From: Phycisphaeraceae bacterium
GTDB lineage: Bacteria; Planctomycetota; Phycisphaerae; Phycisphaerales; UBA1924
Assembly: GCA_019636615.1 (NCBI GenBank)
Contig: JAHBXF010000002.1
Location: 1,738,001-1,802,000, forward strand
Length of the DNA stretch: 64,000 bases
Reading direction: 5' to 3'
Of the stretch, positions 1 to 8,378 are shown one piece after another; the stretch's first letter is position 1, and each line of letters starts with the position of its first letter. The translations under genes were made by a program, and so were the position numbers. The notes under the pieces are model-generated. The model worked only from the letters and a program-made list of their open reading frames with translations. It was not told where the DNA came from and made no database searches.

Positions 1-464
1 AAGGCCAGCGCCTTGCCGTGCGCCACGCAATAGACGCCCGGCGCCAGCACGCCGGTGGCAAAGATCGCCTCGGTGAGGTTCTGCAGCGCGTCCGAGTGCT
101 TCATCTCAAACGGACGCATCGCGCCCGTGAGCACCACCGGCAGGGGCACCGGGTCGAGTTCGGCCAGAAGTGTCTCGCCGGTGAGCGAGAGTGTGTCTGT
201 GCCGTGAAGCACGACCACGCCGGAGGGGGCGGGCGCGCCGCCCGCGGCGATGCGCACCGTGGCCACGATCCGCTTTCGATCGTCGTCGGTCAGGAGCAGG
301 CTGTCCTTGCTCATCAGTTCGTTGATCGAGACCGAGACATCGTCGAGGCGGAGCCGGCGCAGCATCCGACCGACGATGCTGCGGCGGTTGTTCAGGTCGC
401 CCGTCGTCTCGTCGTAGGTTTTCTCGATGGTGCCGCCGGTGGTGATGAGCACAACGTGCCGCAT
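1..464 (-). CDS. L-asparaginase (type I/II family), 3' part outside window
   Basis: Hydrolyses L-asparagine to aspartate and ammonia. The start codon ATG lies at 464-462 on the minus strand and the reading frame is open to the edge of the window, so only the N-terminal ~154 residues are present. The N-terminus carries the family signature TTGGTIEK with the nucleophilic Thr, and about 105 residues in comes the second catalytic motif HGTDTL, followed by LTGAMRP. Both active-site motifs are therefore intact. No signal peptide is visible, which favours a cytoplasmic (AnsA-like) enzyme. It lies 31 bp downstream of the STAS protein on the same strand and is probably the last gene of that transcription unit. 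Confidence 0.9.
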   Translation of the reverse strand, partial: MRHVVLITTGGTIEKTYDETTGDLNNRRSIVGRMLRRLRLDDVSVSINELMSKDSLLLTDDDRKRIVATVRIAAGGAPAPSGVVVLHGTDTLSLTGETLLAELDPVPLPVVLTGAMRPFEMKHSDALQNLTEAIFATGVLAPGVYCVAHGKALA

Positions 465-495
465 GGCCGCCAGAGTAGCACGGCCGCGAGGGGGG

Positions 496-843
496 TCAGG
501 CCCGCTCGTCTTCGATCTGCAGCCCGGCCAGCGCGGTCATGGGGTCCGGGGCGACGCGAAGCAGTTTGTCGAGCCCCGTCACGCGGATGATCGACATCAC
601 CTCGTCGCAGACCGAGCAGATGATCATCGTGCGCCCGCGCTCACCCAGTTGACGACGAACCTTGAGCAACTGCCCGAGGTTGGTGCTGTTGAGATAGGTC
701 ACGCCCGAGAAGTTCAGCACGACGTGCGACGGCTCGGCCGCGGGGTCGTCAAGAAAATGAGAGAGAGACAGAATCTCCTCTGAGAAGGCCGGTTCGTCAC
801 CGATCTCAACGAGCGCGATATTTTCGGACCACTGGGTGAGCAT
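496..843 (-). CDS. STAS-domain protein (anti-anti-sigma factor type)
   Basis: 115-residue single-domain protein. The core VVLNFSGVTYLNSTNLGQLL matches the STAS fold: a beta strand, then the loop with the phosphorylatable Ser/Thr (here NSTNL) and the following helix. Family members bind or release anti-sigma kinases in partner-switching pathways. The ATG at 843 was preferred to the longer open frame (to 891) because conserved sequence starts at this Met. The LNST loop keeps a hydroxyl residue, so phosphorylation is possible. No anti-sigma kinase gene is adjacent; a SpoIIE-type phosphatase is encoded at 55.3 kb, which could be a distant partner, but that is only inference. Confidence 0.8.
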   Translation of the reverse strand: MLTQWSENIALVEIGDEPAFSEEILSLSHFLDDPAAEPSHVVLNFSGVTYLNSTNLGQLLKVRRQLGERGRTMIICSVCDEVMSIIRVTGLDKLLRVAPDPMTALAGLQIEDERA

Positions 844-988
844 AAAAGCCCTTGTGATACGCGACGGCTGCCGGGACGGTTCTGTCCGCACGCAGACTCT
901 TCTTCAGCATACCAGAAAGTGGTCGGCGCAGGAAACCGAATTCCTCGATTTGAGAGATTTCCTCGCGCAACTACCCAATGTACGTATT

Positions 989-3793
989 TTATTCGGACCT
1001 TGGCTCGGTGTCTTCTTTCTGTTCCCCTTCGGGAACCCGCGCGGCAGAGACCACCCTATCCCCCTCATTGAGGGAGACTACGCGGACGCCCATGGTCCCA
1101 CGCCCGCACTCGCGGATCTCGCGCGCCGGCATCCGAACCAGTTGCCCCCCCACGCTCACGACGACCACGTCATCATCCTGCGAGACCAGCAGCGCGGCGA
1201 CGGAGGCCCCGTTGCGTTCGCCGGTTTTGATGTCGGCGCGCCCCTTGCCGCCCCGCGACTGTGACCGCAGGGGGCCATCCTCCGGCTTGACCCGGTATTC
1301 GTCAACCAGCGTGCGCTTGCCGTAGCCATTCTCCGTGATCGTCAGCAGGCACAGACCCGCGCCGATGGCCTCGGGGCTTGTGTGCATGATCTCGGGGTCG
1401 GCCGCGTCCGGGACCATGGGAATCGCCAGCATCCCGACGACCTGGGCGTCGTCGCTGAGTTCGATGCCCTTGACGCCCGCCGCGGAGCGGCCCATGTCAC
1501 GCACGTCGTTCTCGGCGAAGCGGATGGCCATGCCGTTGGATGTGACGAGCAGGATGTCGTCGGTGCCCGCCGTGAGGCGAACGGCCAGGAGCGAATCGTC
1601 CTCTTTCAGGCCCACGGCGATGATGCCTGAACGGTTCACGTTGGCGTAGGCCTTGAGGGGCGTGCGTTTGATGATGCCCGCGCGTGAGACGAATGTGAGG
1701 TAATGACTGCCCGACTCGAAGTCTTTGACGGCCAGGTACGCGCAGGTGCGTTCACCCTCTCGCAACTCCATGAGGTTGATGATCGCGCGCCCCATGCTCG
1801 TGCGGGACATCTCGGGAATCTCGAAGACCTTGATCTTGAAGACCCGCCCCGTGTTCGTGAAGCACAGGAGGTCGTCGTGAGAACTGGCGACGAAGACGTG
1901 CTCGATGAAGTCGCCTTCCTTCGCGTCCCCCGCGAGGATGCCCTTGCCCCCCCGCCCCTGGGCGCGGTAGGTATCGAGCGGCACACGCTTGATGTACCCG
2001 TGGTGGCTGATGGTCACGGCGACATCCGTCACCGGGATCAGTTCGGCGATGTTGTAGTCCGACCCGTTCTCTTCGATGGCGGTTCTGCGGGGCGAGTCGT
2101 ACCTGGCCCGCATCTCTTCGCAGTCTTCGCGGATCATCTTCAGGATCCGCCCCGGCTCCGAGAGAATCGCCTCGTACTCCTCGATCTGGCGGACCAGTTC
2201 GTTGTACTCGTTGACGAGTTTCTGAATCTCGAGCCCCACGAGCTGGATCAGGCGCATCCCGCCGATCGTCTCGGCCTGCACCCGGGTGAGTGCCATGCCG
2301 CCCACGGCCTCGGCGGCACGCACCCGGTTCATCAGGCGGGCGGGCAGGATCGCCGCGTGCTTGTGCGTTTCGGGGATGCGGAATCGACGCGCCATGAGCC
2401 GCTCGATGGCTTCGTCCCGCGTTGAACTCGCCCTGATCTCCCTGATGACCTCGTCGATCTCGCAGACCGCGTAGATCATGCCCTCGTAGACGTGCGCGCG
2501 CCGCTTGGCCTCTCGCAGCAGGTGCTCGGTGCGCCGGCGGATGACATTCGCCCGGTGATCGATGTAGCAGTCGATCATCTGCACCAGGCCCATCGTGCGC
2601 GGCGCGTTGTTCACCAGCGCGATGTTCTGAATGCTGAAGGTCTGCTGCAGCGGTGTGAACTCGTACAACTGCTTCTCGACCACGCGCGGGTCGGCGCCCT
2701 TCTTCAGGTCGATCACCACCCGCGTCTGCGCCTCGCGCCCCGATTCGTCGTTGGCGTTCGACACATCGGTGATCTTCTCGTCTTCCACGGCCTGCTTGAT
2801 CGATTCGAGCAGCCCCCCCTGGCTGAGCATGAAGGGGATCTCGTCGATCACGATGCGCTGACGCGCGCCGTCGCGGACATCCTCGACCCGGCACACGCCC
2901 CGCAGGCTGACCTTGCCCCGCCCGGCGTGGTACGCCTCGATGATCCCCTGCCGGCCCATGATCACACCGCCGGTGGGGAAGTCGGGGCCCTTGATGCCGC
3001 GACGGAGAATATTGCCCGAGTCGTCCGTGACATCGCGCATGAGTTCGTCCAGGCCGATGGGCCGAGCCGCCAGCCTCGCCTCGACCACACGGATGATCGA
3101 ATCGAACACCTCTGTGGGGTTGTTGGGCGGCAGGCTGGTGGCGATGCCCACCGCGATGCCGATGCCGCCGTTGATCAGCAGGTTCGGGAACTTGCCCGGC
3201 AGCACCACCGGCTCCATCAGGCGGTCGTCGTAGTTCGCCTGAAAGTTCACCGTGCCCAGTTCAAGATCCGCCATCAGGTCCACCGCGGCGGCCGTCATGC
3301 GGGCCTCGGTATACCGCATCGCCGCCGGCGGGTCGCCCAGGATCGAACCGAAGTTCCCCTGCGGATCGACCAGCGGCACGCGCATGCGCCACTTCTGGCC
3401 CAGAATGACCAGTGCCGGGTAGATCACGGCGTCGCCGTGCGGGTGGTAGTTGCCCGATGTATCGCCGCAGATCTTCGCGCACTTGAGGTGCTTGCGCCCG
3501 GGCCGCAGTTTCAAGTCGTGCATCGCCAGCAGGATGCGACGCTGGCTGGGCTTGAGCCCGTCGCGGACATCGGGCAGCGCCCGGTCCATGATCGTGCTCA
3601 TCGCGTAGGTCAGGTACGAGTCTTTCAGTTCCCGCTGGATATCAAGATCAATCACCCGCGAAACCGGCGCGGCATCAAAGGCCGGCCCATCGCCGACAGG
3701 GCCCGAAGACTCGTCCTCACCGCCGCCACGCTGGTCACCTTCGGCAGCGAACAAGGGTCCTCCCAACCGCAGCGGATCGATCATGTGATTCAC
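989..3793 (-). CDS. gyrA: DNA gyrase subunit A (type IIA topoisomerase)
   Basis: Breaks and rejoins DNA in the gyrase A2B2 complex that introduces negative supercoils. The 934 aa comprise an unusual ~45-residue acidic, Gly-rich N-terminal tail, the breakage-reunion domain and a C-terminal beta-pinwheel. The catalytic Tyr is Tyr161 in AAMRYTEARM. The GyrA-box is present as QGRGGKG, which favours gyrase over topoisomerase IV. In the quinolone pocket, the positions equivalent to E. coli Ser83 and Asp87 are Ala122 and Pro126 (HPHGDAVIYP). The gene follows the glycosyltransferase on the same strand after a 204-bp gap that contains an inverted repeat. A ParC identity is less likely but not excluded, since no gyrB or parE is adjacent. 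Confidence 0.95.
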   Translation of the reverse strand: MNHMIDPLRLGGPLFAAEGDQRGGGEDESSGPVGDGPAFDAAPVSRVIDLDIQRELKDSYLTYAMSTIMDRALPDVRDGLKPSQRRILLAMHDLKLRPGRKHLKCAKICGDTSGNYHPHGDAVIYPALVILGQKWRMRVPLVDPQGNFGSILGDPPAAMRYTEARMTAAAVDLMADLELGTVNFQANYDDRLMEPVVLPGKFPNLLINGGIGIAVGIATSLPPNNPTEVFDSIIRVVEARLAARPIGLDELMRDVTDDSGNILRRGIKGPDFPTGGVIMGRQGIIEAYHAGRGKVSLRGVCRVEDVRDGARQRIVIDEIPFMLSQGGLLESIKQAVEDEKITDVSNANDESGREAQTRVVIDLKKGADPRVVEKQLYEFTPLQQTFSIQNIALVNNAPRTMGLVQMIDCYIDHRANVIRRRTEHLLREAKRRAHVYEGMIYAVCEIDEVIREIRASSTRDEAIERLMARRFRIPETHKHAAILPARLMNRVRAAEAVGGMALTRVQAETIGGMRLIQLVGLEIQKLVNEYNELVRQIEEYEAILSEPGRILKMIREDCEEMRARYDSPRRTAIEENGSDYNIAELIPVTDVAVTISHHGYIKRVPLDTYRAQGRGGKGILAGDAKEGDFIEHVFVASSHDDLLCFTNTGRVFKIKVFEIPEMSRTSMGRAIINLMELREGERTCAYLAVKDFESGSHYLTFVSRAGIIKRTPLKAYANVNRSGIIAVGLKEDDSLLAVRLTAGTDDILLVTSNGMAIRFAENDVRDMGRSAAGVKGIELSDDAQVVGMLAIPMVPDAADPEIMHTSPEAIGAGLCLLTITENGYGKRTLVDEYRVKPEDGPLRSQSRGGKGRADIKTGERNGASVAALLVSQDDDVVVVSVGGQLVRMPAREIRECGRGTMGVRVVSLNEGDRVVSAARVPEGEQKEDTEPRSE

Positions 3794-3823
3794 CTTTGAA
3801 ACGCGAAACTGCCGGGGGCCTCC

Positions 3824-3864
3824 GGCGGGTCAAAAGAGCAGCAATTCTATGCAAAAGACCCGCC
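3824..3864. repeat. Inverted repeat upstream of gyrA
   Basis: The arms GGCGGGTC (3824-3831) and GACCCGCC (3857-3864) are perfect 8-bp complements with a 25-bp AT-richer centre, 31 bp upstream of the gyrA start codon. On the plus strand the right arm is followed by five T, as in a terminator, but no plus-strand gene ends here. On the minus strand the loop contains TAGAAT, a passable -10 hexamer for gyrA. It could be a gyrA leader hairpin or a supercoiling-sensitive promoter element; function unproven. Confidence 0.4.
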
Positions 3865-3997
3865 TTTTTCCCCTCTGATACGGGGCGAAAAAGACGCCCC
3901 AGGGCACCTTCTGTGAGCCGCCCCGGCCTGCCCGGCTCACACCCGGGGCCAATGGCCGCCCACCCATGCCCGCCAGCCCGCCCGGGCTCCAAAGCGT

Positions 3998-5434
3998 TCA
4001 GCCAGGCACCTCTCCCCGAAGCACCCGGCTGTAGACCTCCTCCAGTTGCGAGACCATGCCCGCCGCGCTGAACCGGGCGCGGCACCACTCCCGCCCTCGC
4101 ATGGCAAGAACTCCCCGAGTTTCGGGGTTGTCGACGCACCAGAGCAGAGCCTCACGCAGCGTGCCGACATCTCCGACGGGCACAAGGCGGCCCGTCTCCA
4201 TGTCGCGGCAGACTTCCCCGGTGCCGTCGGCGTCATACGCCACGGGGCACACCCCGCAGAGCAGGGCCTGCGGCACCGTGCGCGGCAGCCCTTCTCGCAG
4301 GCTTGGATGAGCCAGAATGTCCATCGCGTGCATCATCGTCGGGATATCGCCCGGCGGCACCAGGCCCGTCAGAATGACGTGCGGGGCTTCGCCGGCCGCC
4401 TTGCCCGCGTGGGCGTCTGTGCCGACATCCTTCTTTGCCTCGTCCAGCGCATCAACACGCAAGCCCAGCGACTGCGCACGCCGCACCAGCCGCTCACGCC
4501 ACCACCCATCGCCAACCCAGAGCAGTTTCAGGTCTTGACGTTGCCGCACCACTTCCGCCAGCGCCGTGAGCAGGTCGTCATGGCCTTTGTGCTCGGCCAG
4601 GCGGGCCACGGTGCCGATGACCGTGTCGCCGGGGGTGATGCCAAGCCCCCCGCGTATCCGTTGTCGCATGGCCGCCAGGGCGGGGTTGGTGAAGCGTTCG
4701 ATCTCCATCCCCGAGTAGACCGTTCGGTACATCTCCGGCGTGCCGATGCCCCGCCCCAGAAACGTCCGCGTCATCGCGTCGGCCACGCTCACGATCGCGT
4801 GGCACCGCTTCGCGGCGTGCTTCTCGGCCAGGGTGTACGCCGCGTTTACCAGCCGTGTTTTCACCCGGCGCAGCAAGGCACCCTCGACGGGCATGAAGGG
4901 CGGGCCGTGGATGGTGTGAACAACGCCGATGGGGTTCCCGGCGATACCGCGCGCCACGGCCGCGCCGCCCGCTTCATGCTCCGGCCTGGCGAGCAGCGCG
5001 TGCCGCCGCATGCGCATCTCGGGAGATTTTCCGGCACGCAGTTCGCGCAGCACATCCCAGGCAGCGATGCGCCCCAGCACGCCGGCCTTGCTGCTGTGCG
5101 TGTGGACAATGTCCGGCAGGAGCGTGCGCACCAGCGCCCTGAGTTCATCGAGGCACCTGGCATCTGTCCTTGGCGCAACCTCCCGCACCAGCGAGGGCAC
5201 CACATGCGTGGTGATCGGGCAGACAGCCCTGCCGTCGTGCGTCGTTTCTTCGCCTTCAGCACACCTGGCGTTGAAAGCGAGCACGCGGTCGAGCAGCGAG
5301 CCCTCGGGCCCGTGGATGGGGCCGAAGGCCAGGTGCACGCGGTGACCCAGCCGCGCCTGCCCCTCGCACGAGAGCACGGTGTTCTCTTGCGAGCCGCCGA
5401 GGATGAGCCGGGTTGAAATATGCAGGATGCGCAT
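3998..5434 (-). CDS. Glycosyltransferase family 4 protein
   Basis: 478-aa GT-B enzyme, predicted to move a sugar from a nucleotide-sugar onto a glycan or lipid acceptor at the cytoplasmic face. The N-terminus MRILHISTRLILGGSQENT is the usual acceptor-domain start with the GG loop. The donor domain begins near GTVARLAEHKGHDDLL, and the nucleotide-sugar motif is present as EGLPRTVPQALLCG. It contains a DEAKKDVGTDAHAG insertion in the donor half. The start lies 15 bp downstream of the truA stop, so the two are probably co-transcribed. The sugar and acceptor cannot be inferred; no polysaccharide cluster surrounds it. Confidence 0.85.
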   Translation of the reverse strand: MRILHISTRLILGGSQENTVLSCEGQARLGHRVHLAFGPIHGPEGSLLDRVLAFNARCAEGEETTHDGRAVCPITTHVVPSLVREVAPRTDARCLDELRALVRTLLPDIVHTHSSKAGVLGRIAAWDVLRELRAGKSPEMRMRRHALLARPEHEAGGAAVARGIAGNPIGVVHTIHGPPFMPVEGALLRRVKTRLVNAAYTLAEKHAAKRCHAIVSVADAMTRTFLGRGIGTPEMYRTVYSGMEIERFTNPALAAMRQRIRGGLGITPGDTVIGTVARLAEHKGHDDLLTALAEVVRQRQDLKLLWVGDGWWRERLVRRAQSLGLRVDALDEAKKDVGTDAHAGKAAGEAPHVILTGLVPPGDIPTMMHAMDILAHPSLREGLPRTVPQALLCGVCPVAYDADGTGEVCRDMETGRLVPVGDVGTLREALLWCVDNPETRGVLAMRGREWCRARFSAAGMVSQLEEVYSRVLRGEVPG

Positions 5435-5449
5435 CGAGGTGCGGGTTGG

Positions 5450-6430
5450 TCAAGCCCCGGGCGGCGTAGCGAGCGTGTCGTCCGCGAGCCTGATCCACTC
5501 AAGGCACAGACCCGTCGGCGGCAAGGTAGGCCCCGCCCGGGCACGATCGCGCGAGGCCAGAATCTCCGGGATGTCCGCCGGCGTCAGCCGCCCCCTGCCC
5601 ACATCAACCAGCGTGCCCGCCAGAATGCGCACCATGTTCCACAGAAAGCCGTTGCCCGAGACATCAATCCGCAGCCGCTGGGCAGACTCTGGGGTCACTG
5701 TGCAGCCGAAGATGGTGCGCACGGTAGACTGCCTTCCATGCCCGGCCGCCGCGAACGAGGCGAAGTCATGCTCGCCCACCATCATGGCCGCCGCCGCCTG
5801 CATGGCGGCCGGGTCGAGCGGTTCCCACACCTGATGCACGAAACGCCTGTCCCACAGCGGGCGTGTGAGCGAGGCGTGGATGGTGTATGAATATCCCTTC
5901 GACACCGCGGAAGTCACAGGGTCAAAGCCCTCGGGCACGGGGCGCGCATCAAGCACCAGCAGGTCATCGGGAAGCCTGCCGTTGAGCGCTCTCACGAGAC
6001 GGTCTGCCCCGCGATCAACCGGCCAACCGCGGTCGCGCGGCGGCGGGGTGTCGCCGGTTGCATCGCCCGAGCACGTGAACGCCACCAACTGCCCCTTGGC
6101 GTGAACCCCCGCATCGGTTCGGCTGCTGCCCCTGGTGGTCACCGGTTCGCGCAGCACCTGCACGAGGGCCTGCTCGAGCGCGTGCTGCACGGTGCGCAGG
6201 TGCAGCCTGTCGCGGGATTCTCCTTCACGCCGCGACGTTCCCACGATCTTCGCGCCCGGGATGAGCGAGGCCGGGTCGGGCGGGTGCCCCTGCGCGGCCT
6301 GCTGCGGGGGCGCGGGCGGCTCTTGCCGCTGCCACCCGCAGAAGTCTGTGCCGTCGTACGCGATGGTCAGCAGATACCTGGGCACGGTGGCTGGCTCAAG
6401 GCTGGCGGTCTCGCGCCGCGACGGGCGCAT
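5450..6430 (-). CDS. truA: tRNA pseudouridine(38-40) synthase TruA
   Basis: Isomerises uridines 38-40 in the anticodon stem-loop of tRNAs. The catalytic aspartate is in GSSRTDAGVHAKGQ; flanking family landmarks are IAYDGTDFCGWQRQ near the N-terminus and LWNMVRILAGTLVDVG near the C-terminus. It is longer than E. coli TruA (270 aa) because of a ~40-residue Pro-rich insertion directly after the GWQRQ strand and a shorter one after the VAFTC strand. ATG at 6430 is used; a GTG at 6439 and a GTG at 6385 (just before the conserved PRYLLTIAYDG) are alternatives. The start overlaps the 3' end of the solute-binding protein gene by about 35 bp. Confidence 0.93.
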   Translation of the reverse strand: MRPSRRETASLEPATVPRYLLTIAYDGTDFCGWQRQEPPAPPQQAAQGHPPDPASLIPGAKIVGTSRREGESRDRLHLRTVQHALEQALVQVLREPVTTRGSSRTDAGVHAKGQLVAFTCSGDATGDTPPPRDRGWPVDRGADRLVRALNGRLPDDLLVLDARPVPEGFDPVTSAVSKGYSYTIHASLTRPLWDRRFVHQVWEPLDPAAMQAAAAMMVGEHDFASFAAAGHGRQSTVRTIFGCTVTPESAQRLRIDVSGNGFLWNMVRILAGTLVDVGRGRLTPADIPEILASRDRARAGPTLPPTGLCLEWIRLADDTLATPPGA

Positions 6431-7982
6431 CGCCCTCACGGGCCAGCGAGATCACGCGCCGATAGTTCGAGGCGAAGAACTGCGTGTAGGCGATTTCGGC
6501 CCTGGCGCGGAAAGCCGGGTCACGCCACGCCGCGACGAGCGCGGGGATGTTCTCCGGCGTGAAGGCCAGCGTCGTGCCGTCGGGCAGGGTCGTCTCGGGC
6601 CACGCGTAGAAGAGCGACTCCATCTGCGCCAGCCGACCGCGGGGGAAGGACGCATCGGCGCGTGCCGCGTTGAGCACACGCCACGCGGCGCGCTGGTCGT
6701 CCTGTGTGTCGATGCCGAAGGCACCCATCATGATGCCCAGCGCGCCACGCCACCCGGCCGGCCTGGTGGGGCTGGCGAGTTCGAATGGATCGGTCTGGTC
6801 GATCATGTACCGCATGTACCGCTCGTACACCGAGCGGCGGATCGGCATGCGTCGCAGTTCGTTGCGCCGCGGGCCCATCTGTATTCCCTCTTCGGTGAGA
6901 GGATTGCTCTTCCCGCGTGCCGACTCGGTGGCCGGGAACTGCCACAGCGCCTGCGCTTCATCGGTGAGGCAGAACTCGATGAATCGCAGGGCCAAGGCCG
7001 GGTTTGGCCCGCCGCGGAGGATCGAGGCCGGGTCCGCGTCGATATAGACCGCGCCCTTGGGATCGACATACCCCACACGGCTTGTGGCGGGGTCTTGGCC
7101 GCGGCTGAGCACCGCCTGCCCCTGCGTGCGGCCGTAAAAATCAATCGCCAGGCCGATCGCCGCTTCTCCCTGGCTGATGTCGATGGGCGGACGCGGCGCG
7201 GTGTTGGTGTAGTAGCGGCTGTTGGCGCACGACTCGCGCAGGATGCGCCAGCCTTTCTCCCAACCGTAGTTGCTCAGGATTGAATCGAGCGTGGTCGCCA
7301 CGCTGCCCGACTGCCGCGGATCGGCGAGCACCACCCACCCCATGAGGCGAGGGTCGGTCAGGTCCTCGAACGAATCCGGGTATGGCACGCCCAGGCGATC
7401 GAGCACGTCTTTGCTGTAGACAATGCCGAAGCCCGATGCCGCCGTGCCGATCCAGTACTGCTGCGGGTCGTACAACTGTCCGCTGCCCAGCACATTCTCT
7501 CCGAACCACCCGTCGAGTTGTTCCTGAGAAAAGCCCGCGGGCTGCGACATCGGGATGCGCCGTTCAACGCCCCCCAGCGAGACCGTCACGCCCCTCTTGA
7601 GCCTGCCGTGGTCGAACGTGCCGCCGCCGAACATCAGATCAAAGGCGATCGTGCCCGGCGGGCACACCGGGTTGGCCGGATCGGTGAAATCAAAGAGCCC
7701 GGACTTCGCCGCCGCCTGGTACTGGGCCTCGAGTTGCTTGATGATCTCGCTCGTGCCGCCTGGCTGGCGCCAATCGATCCGCACCGGGGCCTTGTACACC
7801 CGCTGGTGCCAGGCGTTGAACGCCTCGGCGAACTCGGTCTGAATCTGGGGCACGTGCGGCGTGACCACCACGATGGTGGAACCGGGGGGCAACTCGGCAC
7901 GCTGCTCGGCCGGCGGGCGCAGCAGAAACGGCCCGCCCAGCACGAACAGCAGCGCGACGAAGATGGCGATTCGAGCGATCAT
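6396..7982 (-). CDS. Extracellular solute-binding protein (ABC-transporter type), orphan
   Basis: 528-aa protein with an N-terminal hydrophobic signal/anchor (MIARIAIFVALLFVLGG) and a type II periplasmic-binding-protein-like body: TIVVVTPHVPQIQTEFAEAF starts lobe 1, AASGFGIVYSKDVLDRLG marks the hinge region, and GEAAIGLAIDFYG and ALRFIEFCLTDEAQ are typical of the iron/spermidine-type binding proteins. The ligand is unknown. The C-terminal ~120 residues extend beyond the usual fold. No permease or ATPase gene is adjacent. The longest frame starts at 8027, but ATG 7982 begins exactly at the signal sequence. Confidence 0.75.
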   Translation of the reverse strand: MIARIAIFVALLFVLGGPFLLRPPAEQRAELPPGSTIVVVTPHVPQIQTEFAEAFNAWHQRVYKAPVRIDWRQPGGTSEIIKQLEAQYQAAAKSGLFDFTDPANPVCPPGTIAFDLMFGGGTFDHGRLKRGVTVSLGGVERRIPMSQPAGFSQEQLDGWFGENVLGSGQLYDPQQYWIGTAASGFGIVYSKDVLDRLGVPYPDSFEDLTDPRLMGWVVLADPRQSGSVATTLDSILSNYGWEKGWRILRESCANSRYYTNTAPRPPIDISQGEAAIGLAIDFYGRTQGQAVLSRGQDPATSRVGYVDPKGAVYIDADPASILRGGPNPALALRFIEFCLTDEAQALWQFPATESARGKSNPLTEEGIQMGPRRNELRRMPIRRSVYERYMRYMIDQTDPFELASPTRPAGWRGALGIMMGAFGIDTQDDQRAAWRVLNAARADASFPRGRLAQMESLFYAWPETTLPDGTTLAFTPENIPALVAAWRDPAFRARAEIAYTQFFASNYRRVISLAREGDAPVAARDRQP

Positions 7983-8135
7983 GAGCGTGGCAAAACCGTT
8001 GACCGAGCACACGAGCGGCCTCGCCACAACGCTCGGCCCGTCAGAGGGTACACGCCTTCGCGCGGCGGCGGCCCGCAGACCCCTGATCCACGAGGCTCGC
8101 GGCGCCGGCGGGCCATGCCTGGCTGGCGGCCCGCT

Positions 8136-8378
8136 TTAGAGCGCCGGCGCGCAGAAGCACCCCCGCCCGCTCACGCAGAACTTTGGCCCCACGGGTTCGT
8201 CGTCGGGCCCGATCTGCTCCTGCGTCTTCATGCAGAAGTAGATGCGGGTGTCCGAGTCTGTGTCGATCATGCCCGGGAGCGCCTGACGGTCATCCACGTA
8301 CATCAGTTTGTGGCGAATGTTCAGGCAACTGGCGGTGAGTGACACGGCCCGGAAGTCGGCCGGAGCGTTCTCGTTCAT
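8136..8378 (-). CDS. Small Cys-rich protein coupled to molybdenum hydroxylase operon
   Basis: 80-aa protein with no family I recognise. Its ATG (8378-8376) overlaps the TGA of the FAD-subunit gene as ATGA, so it is translationally coupled and almost certainly belongs to the operon. It has Cys residues at CLNIRHK, FCMKTQ and, near the C-terminus, FCVSGRGCFC, enough to bind a metal or cluster. There is no signal peptide. A role in cofactor insertion or as a small accessory subunit is inferred from position only. Confidence 0.7.
   Translation of the reverse strand: MNENAPADFRAVSLTASCLNIRHKLMYVDDRQALPGMIDTDSDTRIYFCMKTQEQIGPDDEPVGPKFCVSGRGCFCAPAL

Noticed and set aside
2492..3799. 435-aa open frame on the plus strand
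   Set aside because: It is antisense to gyrA, rich in His and Arg from complementary codons, with no domain; a shadow caused by high GC.
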